Of a stretch of DNA of 64,000 bases, positions 33,961-43,906 are shown one piece after another. Positions within the stretch are counted from its first letter, which is position 1. Each line of letters begins with the position of its first letter. The DNA comes from JALHQU01 sp043745295. Lineage in GTDB: Bacteria; Planctomycetota; Planctomycetia; Gemmatales; Gemmataceae. The notes below the pieces were generated by a model. It saw nothing but the letters and a program-made list of their open reading frames with translations, had not been told where the DNA came from and did no database searches. The stretch lies in the NCBI GenBank assembly GCA_043745295.1, contig JAYTTN010000714.1, forward strand, positions 43,101 to 107,100, given 5' to 3'. The translations under genes and the position numbers were made by a program.

Positions 33961-34770
33961 TCACTTGGCGTCGAGCAACTTCACCGCTTGCTTGATCGCC
34001 TCGATCTGCTTCTTTTGCGCGTCGAGCGCCTTCTTGACTTCGGCCGCCTTCTCAGTGGCCGCGTCGGCGAACATCTTGAAGTCGTCCCGCTTGCCGAGGT
34101 CGAAGAACTTCTCCACGTCCTTGCCGAAGTTAGGGACCATGCCCTTCTGGATGAACTGGTCGATGTTCTTGCCGGTCGGCACCAGCGATTCGTGGTTGCT
34201 CTTCGCCCGCGCCGCCAGCGACAGGAGCGCAGCGTGATTGGCAGTCAACCGCTTCGCGTTCTCTTCCATGGCGGCCTGCCACTTGGCCGCGCGAGCCTGC
34301 GCCGCCTTCGCGTCCTTCGCCAACTCGGCGGCGGTCATCTTGAACTCGTCGCTCGACCCTTCCCCGACGGTACCGGCTTTGGTCGCGGTCACCTCCTTCC
34401 ACGTCGCTTCCAGCACCTTGTACGCCTCCTTCGGTTTGGCGCTTTCGAGGGCCGTGAGGAACGTCTTGGCGGCCTGCTTGCGGGTGGCTTCGGTTTTGTC
34501 TTCGGCGAGTTTCGCGAGGTTGGCCGCCGGTTGCTTGAGGCCGGGCAGCTTTTCGGTCCCCTTCTCGAAGGCCTTGTCCGCGTTCGGCAGTCTGTCCTTG
34601 TCGTCCTTCGCGGTCGAGAGGTCCGACGCCGAGAACGCCCCGTCCGCCTTGCCGACCTTGTCGCGGAACGCCTTCAGCTTGATCGCGGCGGTGTCCAGTT
34701 CCGCCTTTGTCGGCTCGGCCGCCGCCACGACGCCGGCGGCGAGGAACAGGGCGACCAGGGTGCGGGACAT
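33961..34770 (-). CDS. Exported helical protein of unknown function
   Basis: 269 residues from the ATG at 34770 (GAGG eight bases upstream). The signal peptide is MSRTLVALFLAAGVVAAAEP. The rest is almost all Ala/Lys/Glu/Asp-rich helix with heptad-like spacing, ending in a coiled coil (EKAAEVKKALDAQKKQIEAI). It lies 87 bp after another exported gene (34858-36726), same strand, and both end in similar helices, so they may form an operon and an envelope complex. No family recognised. Confidence 0.7.
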   Translation of the reverse strand: MSRTLVALFLAAGVVAAAEPTKAELDTAAIKLKAFRDKVGKADGAFSASDLSTAKDDKDRLPNADKAFEKGTEKLPGLKQPAANLAKLAEDKTEATRKQAAKTFLTALESAKPKEAYKVLEATWKEVTATKAGTVGEGSSDEFKMTAAELAKDAKAAQARAAKWQAAMEENAKRLTANHAALLSLAARAKSNHESLVPTGKNIDQFIQKGMVPNFGKDVEKFFDLGKRDDFKMFADAATEKAAEVKKALDAQKKQIEAIKQAVKLLDAK

Positions 34771-34857
34771 TGTTGATCCTCTTGAAACTGCCGGGAGGGA
34801 GTTGGTATTCGATGTAAGAACAGCGTTCGGCACCGTATCGCCAGACGCTTGGTTGGT

Positions 34858-36726
34858 TTACTTCTCGAGTAGGATCATCACCTCGCGCGCGTGATCCGAG
34901 ATCTTCCGGTTGACCTCGCTCAACTGCTTGTGGAGTAGCGCGAGTCGAACGTGAAGCGCTGGAGCGTTTGCCTGGATGTCCTTCAACCCCTTCGTGGCCA
35001 CTTGGAACCCGAGTTGCGCGGCAGCGTACAACTTTTCTTCTGCTTCGTACTTCGCAGTCCGAGAAGCATATCCTTCTTCAGCAGCAGCCGCGTGCTGAGC
35101 AGCAAGCTCTCCTTTGTTGTCACCTTTCCATAACTTCCCTAAGTGTGTAATCATGCTTTGACCTCCAAGAAACAACCACGTCTGTCTGGTGTATTTCAAC
35201 GCAGTCTCGTGATCGGGGTCGAGCCGCGCGACGTTCGCCGCCGACTGTTCGTTCGCCTTGCCGAGTGCGGCCAGAGTGTCGTTCATCTCCTGGCACAGCG
35301 CTTCGCGCTTTTGGTGCAACGCCACGAGTTGTGCGCGGTGTTCTTTCAGAGCGCGGGATTTCTCGGTGTCTTGCCGGTAGTGTCCGTCGAGCGACAGGGG
35401 CGAGACGATGAGTTTTTGCCCCTCAGTGAATGAGCCCAGTTTGATCTGGGTGACGCTAGCGGCATTTGTCACAACTTTCTGCACCTGATCGGCGCTCAGG
35501 CACGCGACTGGGTACTTCCCCTCCACTCCTTGCAGAATGTCCGAGAGGGCGCGGGCGTGATTCTCGTCGTTGTCGATGTTCGTTCCGCCTTTCTCGTTCT
35601 CGACGTCGAACTTGATGCTCACGCCGAACCCGCCACCCTCGCCGGAGGTCTTGTTCTTTTCGAGCCACGTTCGCGTCCGCTCCGTCCGCGTTTTCGTCTC
35701 GTCCTCTTTCTTAATGCCCAGGTTCGCCTTGTTGAACTCGCCCATGCTGGCCGTCGCCTTAATCCCATTGCTCGTGACGAACGTGACCACGGCGTCGTCC
35801 TTCTGCTTGGCCAGGTTGTTTTCCTCGGTGATGCCCGCGAACAGCTTCGCCATCACGCTATCTATCAGCGCGGGGTTCACCGGCTTGTCTTTCGCGCTCA
35901 GCACCTCCATCTGGATGTGCCGGGACAGAAGTTGCTTGATCGACACCTTGTTACTCACGCCGCCGCCGACGGCCACCAGCAGGATCGCCTCCTTGCCCTT
36001 GTCGGTCTTGCCGAGTTTGTTCTTGAATTCCGTCGCGGCGCTACTGCTCACGCTCAGCGTCGCCTCCAGATCGGTTTCGATGAACCGGCCGGCGAAGCTC
36101 TCCTCGAACGTGAGACCGACGTTGGCGCGGTCGGCCGCGAGCAGTTTCGTGGCGGCTTCGGTCGGGAGTGGGAACACAAGTTCGGGGATGGTGGCCTGGC
36201 CGACCTTTCGAGTCCGAGCGACCGTGGCAAGGGGCACGTCGTGGCCGTCAACGTTCAGGACGAGCGTCACGGCGACCGCATTGTTCGTCGGCATCGCCTC
36301 GCTCCATGCCTTGCCATACTTGGGGTGGGTGTCCATCGCGGCTTCGATCACCGGTTTCAAGTCGTCGTCGTAGAGGGCGTCGCGGAGCGTGACTCGCACT
36401 TCCGGAGCCTTGTCGCCGGCGGTCGGCAGTACCACGCTCTTGACGAGGTAGATCGGCAGCAGCCACGTCGCCTGCGCCGACGGGGTGACGCGGACGCGGA
36501 GGGTCTTCGGGTCGGCGGGGTTCTTCGACGCCAGTTGTAGCAGCACGTCTCGGGGGCGGTTCTCGCCGAAGATGAACCCGCCGTTCGACTCCGGCGGTTT
36601 GCCCACGTCTTGCGGCGGCTTGACCGGCGGGGGCGGATCCTTCGGCGGGTCTTGGGCGGCGCTGCCGGTAGCGAGCAGCACGGCCAAGGTGACAAGAAGG
36701 GCGACAGGCGCGAGGAGGTTCTTCAT
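34858..36726 (-). CDS. Large exported protein of unknown function with C-terminal coiled coil
   Basis: 622 residues with a signal peptide (MKNLLAPVALLVTLAVLLATG) and GGAG seven bases before the ATG. A Pro-rich linker (residues 25-45) leads to a beta-rich body of about 350 residues with VRVTPSAQATWLLPIYLVKS and VAVTLVLNVDGHDVPLATVA, then a helical last third (ALKEHRAQLVALHQKREALC to the end). No family recognised. Codon use is less GC-biased towards the 3' end. Forms a pair with the gene at 33961-34770. Confidence 0.7.
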   Translation of the reverse strand: MKNLLAPVALLVTLAVLLATGSAAQDPPKDPPPPVKPPQDVGKPPESNGGFIFGENRPRDVLLQLASKNPADPKTLRVRVTPSAQATWLLPIYLVKSVVLPTAGDKAPEVRVTLRDALYDDDLKPVIEAAMDTHPKYGKAWSEAMPTNNAVAVTLVLNVDGHDVPLATVARTRKVGQATIPELVFPLPTEAATKLLAADRANVGLTFEESFAGRFIETDLEATLSVSSSAATEFKNKLGKTDKGKEAILLVAVGGGVSNKVSIKQLLSRHIQMEVLSAKDKPVNPALIDSVMAKLFAGITEENNLAKQKDDAVVTFVTSNGIKATASMGEFNKANLGIKKEDETKTRTERTRTWLEKNKTSGEGGGFGVSIKFDVENEKGGTNIDNDENHARALSDILQGVEGKYPVACLSADQVQKVVTNAASVTQIKLGSFTEGQKLIVSPLSLDGHYRQDTEKSRALKEHRAQLVALHQKREALCQEMNDTLAALGKANEQSAANVARLDPDHETALKYTRQTWLFLGGQSMITHLGKLWKGDNKGELAAQHAAAAEEGYASRTAKYEAEEKLYAAAQLGFQVATKGLKDIQANAPALHVRLALLHKQLSEVNRKISDHAREVMILLEK

Positions 36727-37027
36727 GAGGGCACTCCGAACGCGGGTGAGTCCGCAATAAGTCTACGCAGTGACTTGAGTCAGATTTTGCCTTTCGTTGC
36801 CGATTTTCTCGATTGGCTGGCCGGCACCTCCTATCCGACAGCCACTTGTCGTTACGGGAGAATGACTTGCGCCGGCATCGACTTGGGGCATCCGGCTGGG
36901 AATGACAGGCACTCCCGGCAGACTGCGGGGATGAACGGATTCACGTCAACCCCACTTACCGGCCGATGAGAAGAAGGTGGGTCAACCGCTCCAACCCGAT
37001 CGGCCGACGCCCGGCCGGGAGGTCTCC

Positions 37028-37822
37028 GTGTCCAGTTCCCGTGGCAAGACCGTCCCCCTCACCCTGCCCCGCCGGTGGGTGTCCGACATCCTGCACTTCG
37101 GCAAGGACGTGCCGATCATCACCGGCGACCGCAGCATCCGCGTCAAGAAGCTGATCGCCGCCCGCCGCACGGTCCAGCACCCGCCGAGCTGGCAGGCCAT
37201 CATCCTGAAGGCGTTCGGCCTGGCGTCCGAGCAGGTGCCGGAGCTGCGGCGGTCGTACCTGAGTTACCCGTGGCCGCGGCTGCACGAAATGCCGTACAGC
37301 GTCGGCACGGTGGTCATCGACCGCGAGTACGAGGGCGAGCGGGCGGTGTTCTGCGCGCCGCTGCTGCACCCGGAGAAGCTGCCGCTGGCCGACATCCAGC
37401 GGAAGTGCGACGCCTGGAAGGTGGACCCGGTGGCCGCCCACGGCCCGCTGCGGCGACAGGTGCGGACGGCCAAACTGCCGCGGCCGATCCGCCGGGCCAT
37501 GTGGTGGTACGGGCTGAAGTGCTCGGGGTATCTGAAGGGGCGGTACTTCGGCACGTTCGCCGTGAATTGCCTGGCCGGGATGCGCGGGCGGATCACGCAG
37601 ATGTGCTTCCCGGTCACGTCCTACCTGTACTACGGCGTGCCGGAGAAGGACGGCACCATGCCGATCCAGTACGGGTTCGACCACCGCGTGTACGACGGGT
37701 ACACCTGCGCGCGGGCGGTCGGCATCCTGGAAGAGATCCTGAGCGGCCCGATCCTGGCGGAAGTCCTCCGCGGCACGCCCCTGGCGGTGTCCCAACCGGT
37801 CTCCCTGTCGGCGGCCGCCTGA
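37028..37822 (+). CDS. Stand-alone 2-oxoacid dehydrogenase-type acyltransferase domain
   Basis: 264 residues from a GTG at 37028, preceded by GGAGG; an ATG at 36977 in frame is possible but lacks such a site. The fold marks are those of the E2/chloramphenicol acetyltransferase catalytic domain: the C-terminal FDHRVYDGYTCARAVGILEE contains HxxxDG (His219, Asp223), with VTSYLYYGVPEKDGTMPIQY before it. There is no lipoyl or E1/E3-binding domain and no E1/E3 genes nearby, so it is not a usual dehydrogenase subunit. Probably an acyl-CoA-dependent transferase of unknown substrate. Confidence 0.8.
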   Translation: MSSSRGKTVPLTLPRRWVSDILHFGKDVPIITGDRSIRVKKLIAARRTVQHPPSWQAIILKAFGLASEQVPELRRSYLSYPWPRLHEMPYSVGTVVIDREYEGERAVFCAPLLHPEKLPLADIQRKCDAWKVDPVAAHGPLRRQVRTAKLPRPIRRAMWWYGLKCSGYLKGRYFGTFAVNCLAGMRGRITQMCFPVTSYLYYGVPEKDGTMPIQYGFDHRVYDGYTCARAVGILEEILSGPILAEVLRGTPLAVSQPVSLSAAA

Positions 37823-37835
37823 GACGGAAAACGAA

Positions 37836-37864
37836 GAAACCCCCGGCGGGCGGCCGGGGGTTTC
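37836..37864. terminator. Bidirectional hairpin terminator
   Basis: GAAACCCCCGGC (37836-37847) and its exact complement (37853-37864) around a 5-base loop give a GC-rich stem with A and T at the foot. It stands between two convergent genes (ends at 37822 and 37904), so it can serve both. Confidence 0.8.
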
Positions 37865-37903
37865 GTGTGGGCGACGGTTACGGGTCGTCATCCCGGTTGT
37901 TGC

Positions 37904-39442
37904 TCAGTTGCACCCGCCGCCGCAGCCGCCGGAGATGACCGGGCTGCCGCACGCCGGGGTGCCGCAGCCGGCCGACCCGCGGCCGCCCAGACCGCGAATC
38001 TTGCCGAACACGCTGGAGATGGCCGCCTTCTTGCGGTCCAGGATGCCGCGGATGAACCCGGTGGCCCGGCTGCCGATGCCGGCCCGACCGCCGTAGCTCG
38101 ACCCGCCGTAGCTGGTCGTGCCGGCGTCGCCGCACCCGCCGCCGTAGCTCGACCCGCCGTAGCTGGTCGTGCCGGCGTCGCCGCACCCGCCGGACACGGC
38201 CGGGGCGGCCGAGTACACGGCCACTTGCTTCTGCACTTGGGTCGGCACCATCTTGGTGACGTTCACCATCTCCGTCACCGGGACGGTGGTGCACACGTTG
38301 CGGGTGGCCGTGTACGGGACGCTACGGGTGGTGTTCACCGTGTAGGTCTCGTTCACGGTCTCCGGCACGCACCGGGTGACGGTCGTCGGCACCTGCACCG
38401 TCTGGGTCTCGGCGACCATGCGGGTGACGGTCGTCGGCACCTGCACCGTCTCGCACACCATGCGGGTGGTGGTGCAGGGCACCTGCACCGTCTCGCACAC
38501 CATGCGGGTGACGGTGCAGGGCACCTGCACCGTCTCGCACACCATGCGGGTGACGGTGGTCGGGCACTGGATCGTCTCGCACACCGTCTGGAAGGAAGTC
38601 ACTTCCTTCGGCACGCAGGTGGTGACGGGCACCTTCTTGCAGGTGGTGACCGGCTCGCACACGGTGTCGCAGGTGGTGTGCTTCTTGCACACGGTCTTGG
38701 TGTGCCCGCAGTTGGAGGCGCACGGGTTGGCGAACGACTTGAACCGGTCCAGGATGGACGGGCCGACGGTGACCGTCTCCGGCACCATCACGGTGTTCCG
38801 CACGGTCTTGCTGACCATGTGCGTTTCCGACACCGTCTCGTAGCTCGTCTGGTTGGTCATCACCGTCGTCGTCACCGGCACCTGGCGGCTGACCTGGCGG
38901 CTGGTCATCACCGTCTCGGTCACCGGCCGGCTCACCTGCTGGGTGGTCATGACGGTTTCCGTCACCGGACGGCTGACCGTCTGGGTGCGGGCCTGCATGA
39001 CGGTCTCCGTCACCATCCGGTTGACCGTGACCGCGCGGCTGCGGGTCTCGGGCACCACTTCCGTGCGGTACGCCGTGTAGCTCTCGACGTTCGTCTGCTG
39101 GCGGTAGCTGGTGCGGGCCTCCTGCACCGTCGTCGGCACGTACTCCGTCACCGTGACGGTCTGGTAGCTGACGCCGCCGCACCCGCCGGTGCTGACGGTG
39201 CCGGCGGTGCCGCCGTAGGAGACGCCGCCGTAGGACACCGCGCCGCCGCAGTCACCGGTGACGATGCCGCCGACCGGGCCGGCGACCGGGGCCGGGTTGA
39301 CGACCGGGGTCGGGACCGGCTGCATGCCCGGGTCCTTCTTGTCGTCCTTCTTCGGCTCGTCGGCCGCGATCAGGGACGAGGCCCCGAACGCGCCGGCGAG
39401 GACGGCCATCAGCGTACACTTCTTGACCCATCGCATGCTCAT
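37904..39442 (-). CDS. Exported Cys-rich YTV-repeat protein
   Basis: 512 residues with a signal peptide (MSMRWVKKCTLMAVLAGAF) and GGAG before the ATG. The body is Thr/Val-rich and repetitive: VSRPVTETVMTTQQ-type units (about residues 90-230), then four tandem units of the form TVTRMVCETVQVPCT (about 310-370), and Cys pairs such as CKKHTTCDTVC. The ends carry Gly/Ser/Tyr repeats (SYGGSSYGGGCGDAGTT twice) and a Cys/Gly-rich tail. This resembles YTV-domain proteins described from planctomycetes and linked with their proteinaceous envelope. Structural role, cross-linked by disulfides, is likely but inferred. Confidence 0.8.
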   Translation of the reverse strand: MSMRWVKKCTLMAVLAGAFGASSLIAADEPKKDDKKDPGMQPVPTPVVNPAPVAGPVGGIVTGDCGGAVSYGGVSYGGTAGTVSTGGCGGVSYQTVTVTEYVPTTVQEARTSYRQQTNVESYTAYRTEVVPETRSRAVTVNRMVTETVMQARTQTVSRPVTETVMTTQQVSRPVTETVMTSRQVSRQVPVTTTVMTNQTSYETVSETHMVSKTVRNTVMVPETVTVGPSILDRFKSFANPCASNCGHTKTVCKKHTTCDTVCEPVTTCKKVPVTTCVPKEVTSFQTVCETIQCPTTVTRMVCETVQVPCTVTRMVCETVQVPCTTTRMVCETVQVPTTVTRMVAETQTVQVPTTVTRCVPETVNETYTVNTTRSVPYTATRNVCTTVPVTEMVNVTKMVPTQVQKQVAVYSAAPAVSGGCGDAGTTSYGGSSYGGGCGDAGTTSYGGSSYGGRAGIGSRATGFIRGILDRKKAAISSVFGKIRGLGGRGSAGCGTPACGSPVISGGCGGGCN

Positions 39443-39859
39443 GACTCACTCCGCATCCGGGATTGGCACCTCGTCCGCCGCCGCGAGGGGGTCTCCGTTT
39501 GCCCCCTCACCCCGACGCCGGTTCCCGATGTGCTTACTTAGATATGACGCATTCCGGGGCGTTGGGAAAGCGACGGGGGATCGGAAGACGGGAAAAACGG
39601 GGCAAGACGCGGGCGCTTCCGCCGCCTCCAACGGTTGCGCCTGCCTTCGCGGGATTTGTCGATCGGCGAAGACGCGCCCGCCGGTAGCGGTTGGCGCGTC
39701 ACTTCGCAGCGACTGGCGCGGTTGTGCGGGTCGCGACCCGTCCGGGCGCGGGGCCGAGGTGGACCGCGCGAACTGGGATACCGGGGAAGGATTTCGGGCC
39801 TGTCGGGCAGTTTGCCGGTCGGCGAAGGAGTGAGGGCGACGGGTCGGCCGAGGGCCGAA
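39443..39859. other. Gap between YTV protein and diguanylate cyclase
   Basis: About 417 bases. It must hold the promoter of the YTV gene (reading left), but no clear -35/-10 pair stands out. Short frames on both strands here look like noise. No repeat or RNA structure was recognised. Confidence 0.4.
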
Positions 39860-42133
39860 TCACTCGCCGCTGCCAGAAGCCAGGTGCGCGTTCCGCCCGA
39901 CGGGGGCGCGGTAGGTGGTCGCCGTCGGGATCGCCCCACTGCCGAAGTGGATGCGGTTGCGGCCGGCCGCCTTCGACCGGTACAGCGCCTCGTCCGCCTC
40001 GCGGACCAGCGCCGAGCCGTCCGTCGCGCCGAGTGCGAGGGTGGCCACGCCGACGCTGACGGTGACGGGTCGCCGGTCCCACGGCCGCCCGGCGATGGCC
40101 CGCCGGCACCGCTCGGCCAGCACCATCGCCCCGGCGTAGTCGGTGTCCGGCAGGAGGATGACGAACTCCTCGCCGCCGTACCGCGCGACGAAGTCGGTCG
40201 TCCGGGCCGTCTTGCGGAAGGTGGCCGCGACTTCCTTCAGCACCTCGTCCCCGGCCGGGTGCCCGAACGCGTCGTTGAACGCCTTGAAGTGGTCCACGTC
40301 CATCAGCAGGACGGACAGCGGCCGCGCGTGCCGGGTGGCGCGATCCACCTCTTCGGCCAGCCGGCCGTTGAACGCCCCGCGGTTGTTCACGCCGGTCAGC
40401 GCGTCCGTCACGGCCAGCGCCTGGAGCTGGGCGTTCGCCTCCTCCAGGCCGCACTGGTACTCGAACAGCCGGTCCTCGGCCGCGATCTGCTCGGTCAAGT
40501 CCCGCACGATGACGGCGTGCAGCCCGGCCCCGCCGTCCGGGATGAGCGTCACCCGCACCTCCACCGGCACGGCCGACCCGTCCCGTCGTCGCAGGTGCTT
40601 CCGGCCGAGGTCGCAGTGGCCGTGGCGGGCCAGCGCGTCGTCGATGCCGGCGACGTTGCGAGCGACCACCTCCGGCAGCTCGACGGCCACGATGTCGAGT
40701 GGGGTGCGGGCGAAGAACTCGGCGGCCGAGTACCCCAGCATGGCCAGCACGGCGGCGTTGGCCTCCACGAACCGCCGCGTGCCGGGGTCGATCACGAACA
40801 GCCCCTCGGCCAGCCGGTCCACGATGCCGCGGAACTTCGCCTCGCTGTCCCGCAGGGCGGTCTCGGCCTTCATCTGTTCGCTCCGGTCCTCCACCACCAG
40901 GCACAGGACGGCCCGCCCGTCCAGCGTCAGGAAGCTGCCGCTCACCGACACGCCAATCACTTCCCCGTCTTTCCGCCGGTACTTCCGCAACCCCAGGCTG
41001 GCCCGCCCCGTCTGCTCGACGAGTTGCATCTTGGCGTCCACGTCCTCCCGGTCGTGGGCGACGAAGTCGTACTGCGTCAGGGCCGCCGCCTCGTCCGCCG
41101 TGTAGCCGAGCAGGTCGAGGAACGCGCGGTTCGTCCGCAGCACCGCCCGGCTGTCGCGGTCGAGCAGCACGATGCCCTCGGCCAGCTCCTCCACGACGCT
41201 GCGGAACCGCTCCTCGCTCTGCCGCAAGGCGTCCTCGGCCCGCTTCCGCTCGGTCAAGTCGTGCCACACCATCAGCAGTACCGTCCGCCCGTGCAGTTCG
41301 ACCGGGGTGAGGGTGGCTTCGCACGGGAACTCCTCTCCGTCCGCCCGCAGGTGCGTCCAGTCGACCCGGTGGAAGCCGTTCTGTCGGGCGGCGGCGTCCA
41401 TGTCGATGCACTTGTCCATCGACCGCCGTCCGTCCGGCTGGAACTCCGGGGATAGCACCGCCGGGTGCAAGGCCAGCACTTCGGATTTGTCCCGGTAGCG
41501 GAGCATGGCGACGGCGGCGCGGTTGCAGTCGAGGATGCCGTCCCGCTCGTCGAAGATCAGGTGCGCGTCCGACGACTGCTCGAACAGCACCCGGAACGTC
41601 TCCTGCTCCTTCTCCCGCTCGGCCGCAATCGCCTTCAGATCCGCGACCTGCCGCCGCAGGAGGAGCTGGGCGACGACTTGCCGGGCCAGCACCGCGAGGG
41701 CGTCCAACTGATGGCGCGTCAATTCCCGCGGCACCCGATCGACCGCGCAGAGCGCCCCGACGTTGTAGCCGTCGGGCGTGGTGAGCGGGAAACCGGCGTA
41801 AAAGCGGATGTTGGGCTCGCCGACGACGTAAGGGTTATCGACGAAGCGGGCGTCGGCGGCGGCGTCGGGCACGAGGAAAATCCCGTCTTCCCCGATGGCG
41901 TGGGCGCAGAACGAATGGTTCCGTCCGGCTTCCGCCATCTCCATCCCGTAACTCGATTTGAGCCAGACGCGGTCGCGATCAACGAAGCTGACGACGCCGA
42001 TCGGCGCACCGCAGATCGTGGCGGCGAGCCGCGCCAGATCGTCGAAGTCCCGTTCCGGTGGGCTGTCGAGGACGTGGAGCCGATGGAGGGCGTCGAGCCG
42101 GGTGGCCTCGTTTGCTGGCAGGGGCGCAATCAT
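39860..42133 (-). CDS. GAF-PAS-GGDEF diguanylate cyclase
   Basis: 757 residues from the ATG at 42133, where the GAF domain begins (EATRLDALHRLHVLDSPPER). Order: GAF (about 10-165, with GAPIGVVSFVDRDRVWLKSS), a short coiled coil, three PAS domains (about 185-300, 310-425, 430-550), and a GGDEF domain. The active site is GGEEF at 653-657, which is catalytically competent. An RxxD product-inhibition site (RTTD) lies five residues before it. No membrane helix, so it is a cytoplasmic sensor that makes cyclic di-GMP. Ligands of the sensory domains are unknown. Confidence 0.93.
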   Translation of the reverse strand: MIAPLPANEATRLDALHRLHVLDSPPERDFDDLARLAATICGAPIGVVSFVDRDRVWLKSSYGMEMAEAGRNHSFCAHAIGEDGIFLVPDAAADARFVDNPYVVGEPNIRFYAGFPLTTPDGYNVGALCAVDRVPRELTRHQLDALAVLARQVVAQLLLRRQVADLKAIAAEREKEQETFRVLFEQSSDAHLIFDERDGILDCNRAAVAMLRYRDKSEVLALHPAVLSPEFQPDGRRSMDKCIDMDAAARQNGFHRVDWTHLRADGEEFPCEATLTPVELHGRTVLLMVWHDLTERKRAEDALRQSEERFRSVVEELAEGIVLLDRDSRAVLRTNRAFLDLLGYTADEAAALTQYDFVAHDREDVDAKMQLVEQTGRASLGLRKYRRKDGEVIGVSVSGSFLTLDGRAVLCLVVEDRSEQMKAETALRDSEAKFRGIVDRLAEGLFVIDPGTRRFVEANAAVLAMLGYSAAEFFARTPLDIVAVELPEVVARNVAGIDDALARHGHCDLGRKHLRRRDGSAVPVEVRVTLIPDGGAGLHAVIVRDLTEQIAAEDRLFEYQCGLEEANAQLQALAVTDALTGVNNRGAFNGRLAEEVDRATRHARPLSVLLMDVDHFKAFNDAFGHPAGDEVLKEVAATFRKTARTTDFVARYGGEEFVILLPDTDYAGAMVLAERCRRAIAGRPWDRRPVTVSVGVATLALGATDGSALVREADEALYRSKAAGRNRIHFGSGAIPTATTYRAPVGRNAHLASGSGE

Positions 42134-42414
42134 CGGTCGAATCCAGGCTCCTTCCCCAATCCGGACTGGGTGCGACGGCGGGTTCTCAACAGGTAGTTCC
42201 AGGCCTATCAGAACGCAACCGAATCCGGTCCCGACGGCTCCGCAGTGAGGCGAAACGTTCCGCCCGCCCCGAATCGGCAGCCGGGGATACCGCCGCGGGC
42301 GGAAAATTCGGCCTGCGGGCTGTCGGATTCCGCCCCGGCCGGCCGTGCAAGGGAGCGGTACACTGGCGGTATCCTCCGGTTGATGTCCCGCCACCCGCGC
42401 CCGGAAGCCGCACC

Positions 42415-43743
42415 ATGTCCGCCGCCCCCGACCAAGAGAAGACAGGTCTTGGCAACTACTTCATCGCCAATTACCCGCCGTTCTCGTTCTGGAAGGGCGA
42501 AACGCTGCCGGAAGCCAACGCCGCGCTGAACCGCCCGCCGGTGCCCGGCACCCCGCTCGGCCTGTACCTGCACATCCCGTTCTGCCGCAAGCGGTGCAAG
42601 TTCTGCTACTTCCGCGTCTACACCGACAAGAACGCCAAGGACGTGACGACGTACACCGACGCGCTGCTGAAGGAAGTCGAGCTGCTGGCGAAGACGCCGT
42701 GCGTCGGCGGGCGACACCTGGATTACGTCTACTTCGGCGGCGGCACGCCCAGCTACCTGAGCGCCGACCAACTCCGGGCCCTCATGACCCGGCTGAAGGA
42801 AATCATGCCCTGGGACCAGGCCCGCGAGGTGGCGTTCGAGTGCGAGCCGGGCACCTTGCAAAAGCACAAGCTCGAAGCGCTCAAGGAACTCGGTGTCACT
42901 CGGCTGTCACTGGGCGTGGAGAACTTCAAGCCGGAGATCCTCCAGTTCAACGGCCGCGCGCACCTGGAGGACGAGGTGTACCGGGCCTACGGCTGGGCGC
43001 GGGAGGTCGGGTTCGACCAGATCAACATCGACCTGATCGCCGGCATGGTGGGCGAGGACTGGGACAACTGGAAGGAGTGCGTGGCGAAGACGATCGAGAT
43101 GGACCCGGAGTGCGTCACCGTCTACCAGATGGAGCTGCCGTACAACACGACGTTCAGCAAGGAGCTTCAGATGGTCGGCGACGACGCGCCGGCCATCCCG
43201 CTGAGCATCGCCGACTGGCCGACCAAGCGGGCGTGGACGCAGTACGCCTTCGACGAGTTCGCGAAGGCGGGCTACGAAGTGACCAGCGCCACCACCGTCA
43301 TGAAGGACCGGACGAAGACGCGGTTCGTCTACCGCGAGGCGCTCTGGACCGGGGCGGACATGTTCGGCACCGGCGTCGCCAGCTTCGGCCACGTCAACGG
43401 CGTGCACATCCAGAACGTGGACACGTGGGAGGCGTACATCGACAAGCTGAACCGCGACGAGTTGCCGCTCGGCCGGGCGTTCGCCACCACCGGCCGCGAC
43501 CGGCTCATCCGCGAGATGATCCTGCAACTCAAGACCGGCCACCTGGAGCGCGACTACTTCAAGAAGAAGTTCGACACGGACATCGTGGCCGAGTTCCGCG
43601 CCGGCTACGACAAGCTCCAGGCCGACGGGATGCTGACCGTGGGCGAGAGCGCCATCGAAACCACCCCCGCCGGGCTGCTGCAAATCGACCGCCACCTGAC
43701 CGCCTTCTTCGACCCGCAGTACGTCGGCAAGCGGTATACGTGA
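42415..43743 (+). CDS. Radical SAM protein of the HemN/HemW family
   Basis: 442 residues. The 4Fe-4S motif reads HIPFCRKRCKFCYF (Cys57, Cys61, Cys64), followed by the SAM-binding VYFGGGTPSYLSADQLRALM and RLSLGVENF. This is the HemN/HemW pattern. Members are either oxygen-independent coproporphyrinogen III oxidases or haem chaperones. The second Phe after the cluster motif and the divergent C-terminus do not decide between them. Annotated function should stay at family level. Confidence 0.88.
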   Translation: MSAAPDQEKTGLGNYFIANYPPFSFWKGETLPEANAALNRPPVPGTPLGLYLHIPFCRKRCKFCYFRVYTDKNAKDVTTYTDALLKEVELLAKTPCVGGRHLDYVYFGGGTPSYLSADQLRALMTRLKEIMPWDQAREVAFECEPGTLQKHKLEALKELGVTRLSLGVENFKPEILQFNGRAHLEDEVYRAYGWAREVGFDQINIDLIAGMVGEDWDNWKECVAKTIEMDPECVTVYQMELPYNTTFSKELQMVGDDAPAIPLSIADWPTKRAWTQYAFDEFAKAGYEVTSATTVMKDRTKTRFVYREALWTGADMFGTGVASFGHVNGVHIQNVDTWEAYIDKLNRDELPLGRAFATTGRDRLIREMILQLKTGHLERDYFKKKFDTDIVAEFRAGYDKLQADGMLTVGESAIETTPAGLLQIDRHLTAFFDPQYVGKRYT

Positions 43744-43906
43744 CAGGGACGCGGACTCAATTCGAACGGCCCGCAGATGACGCGGATGAAGGCGGGATCC
43801 GATGCGGAGCGCTTTTTGAACACGACTGGCGGCGCCGTACCTGCTGGTCTTCCGCACCGGCAAGGCGACGTGATATGCTTCCCTCCGACACCAGGAGGGG
43901 CGAACC

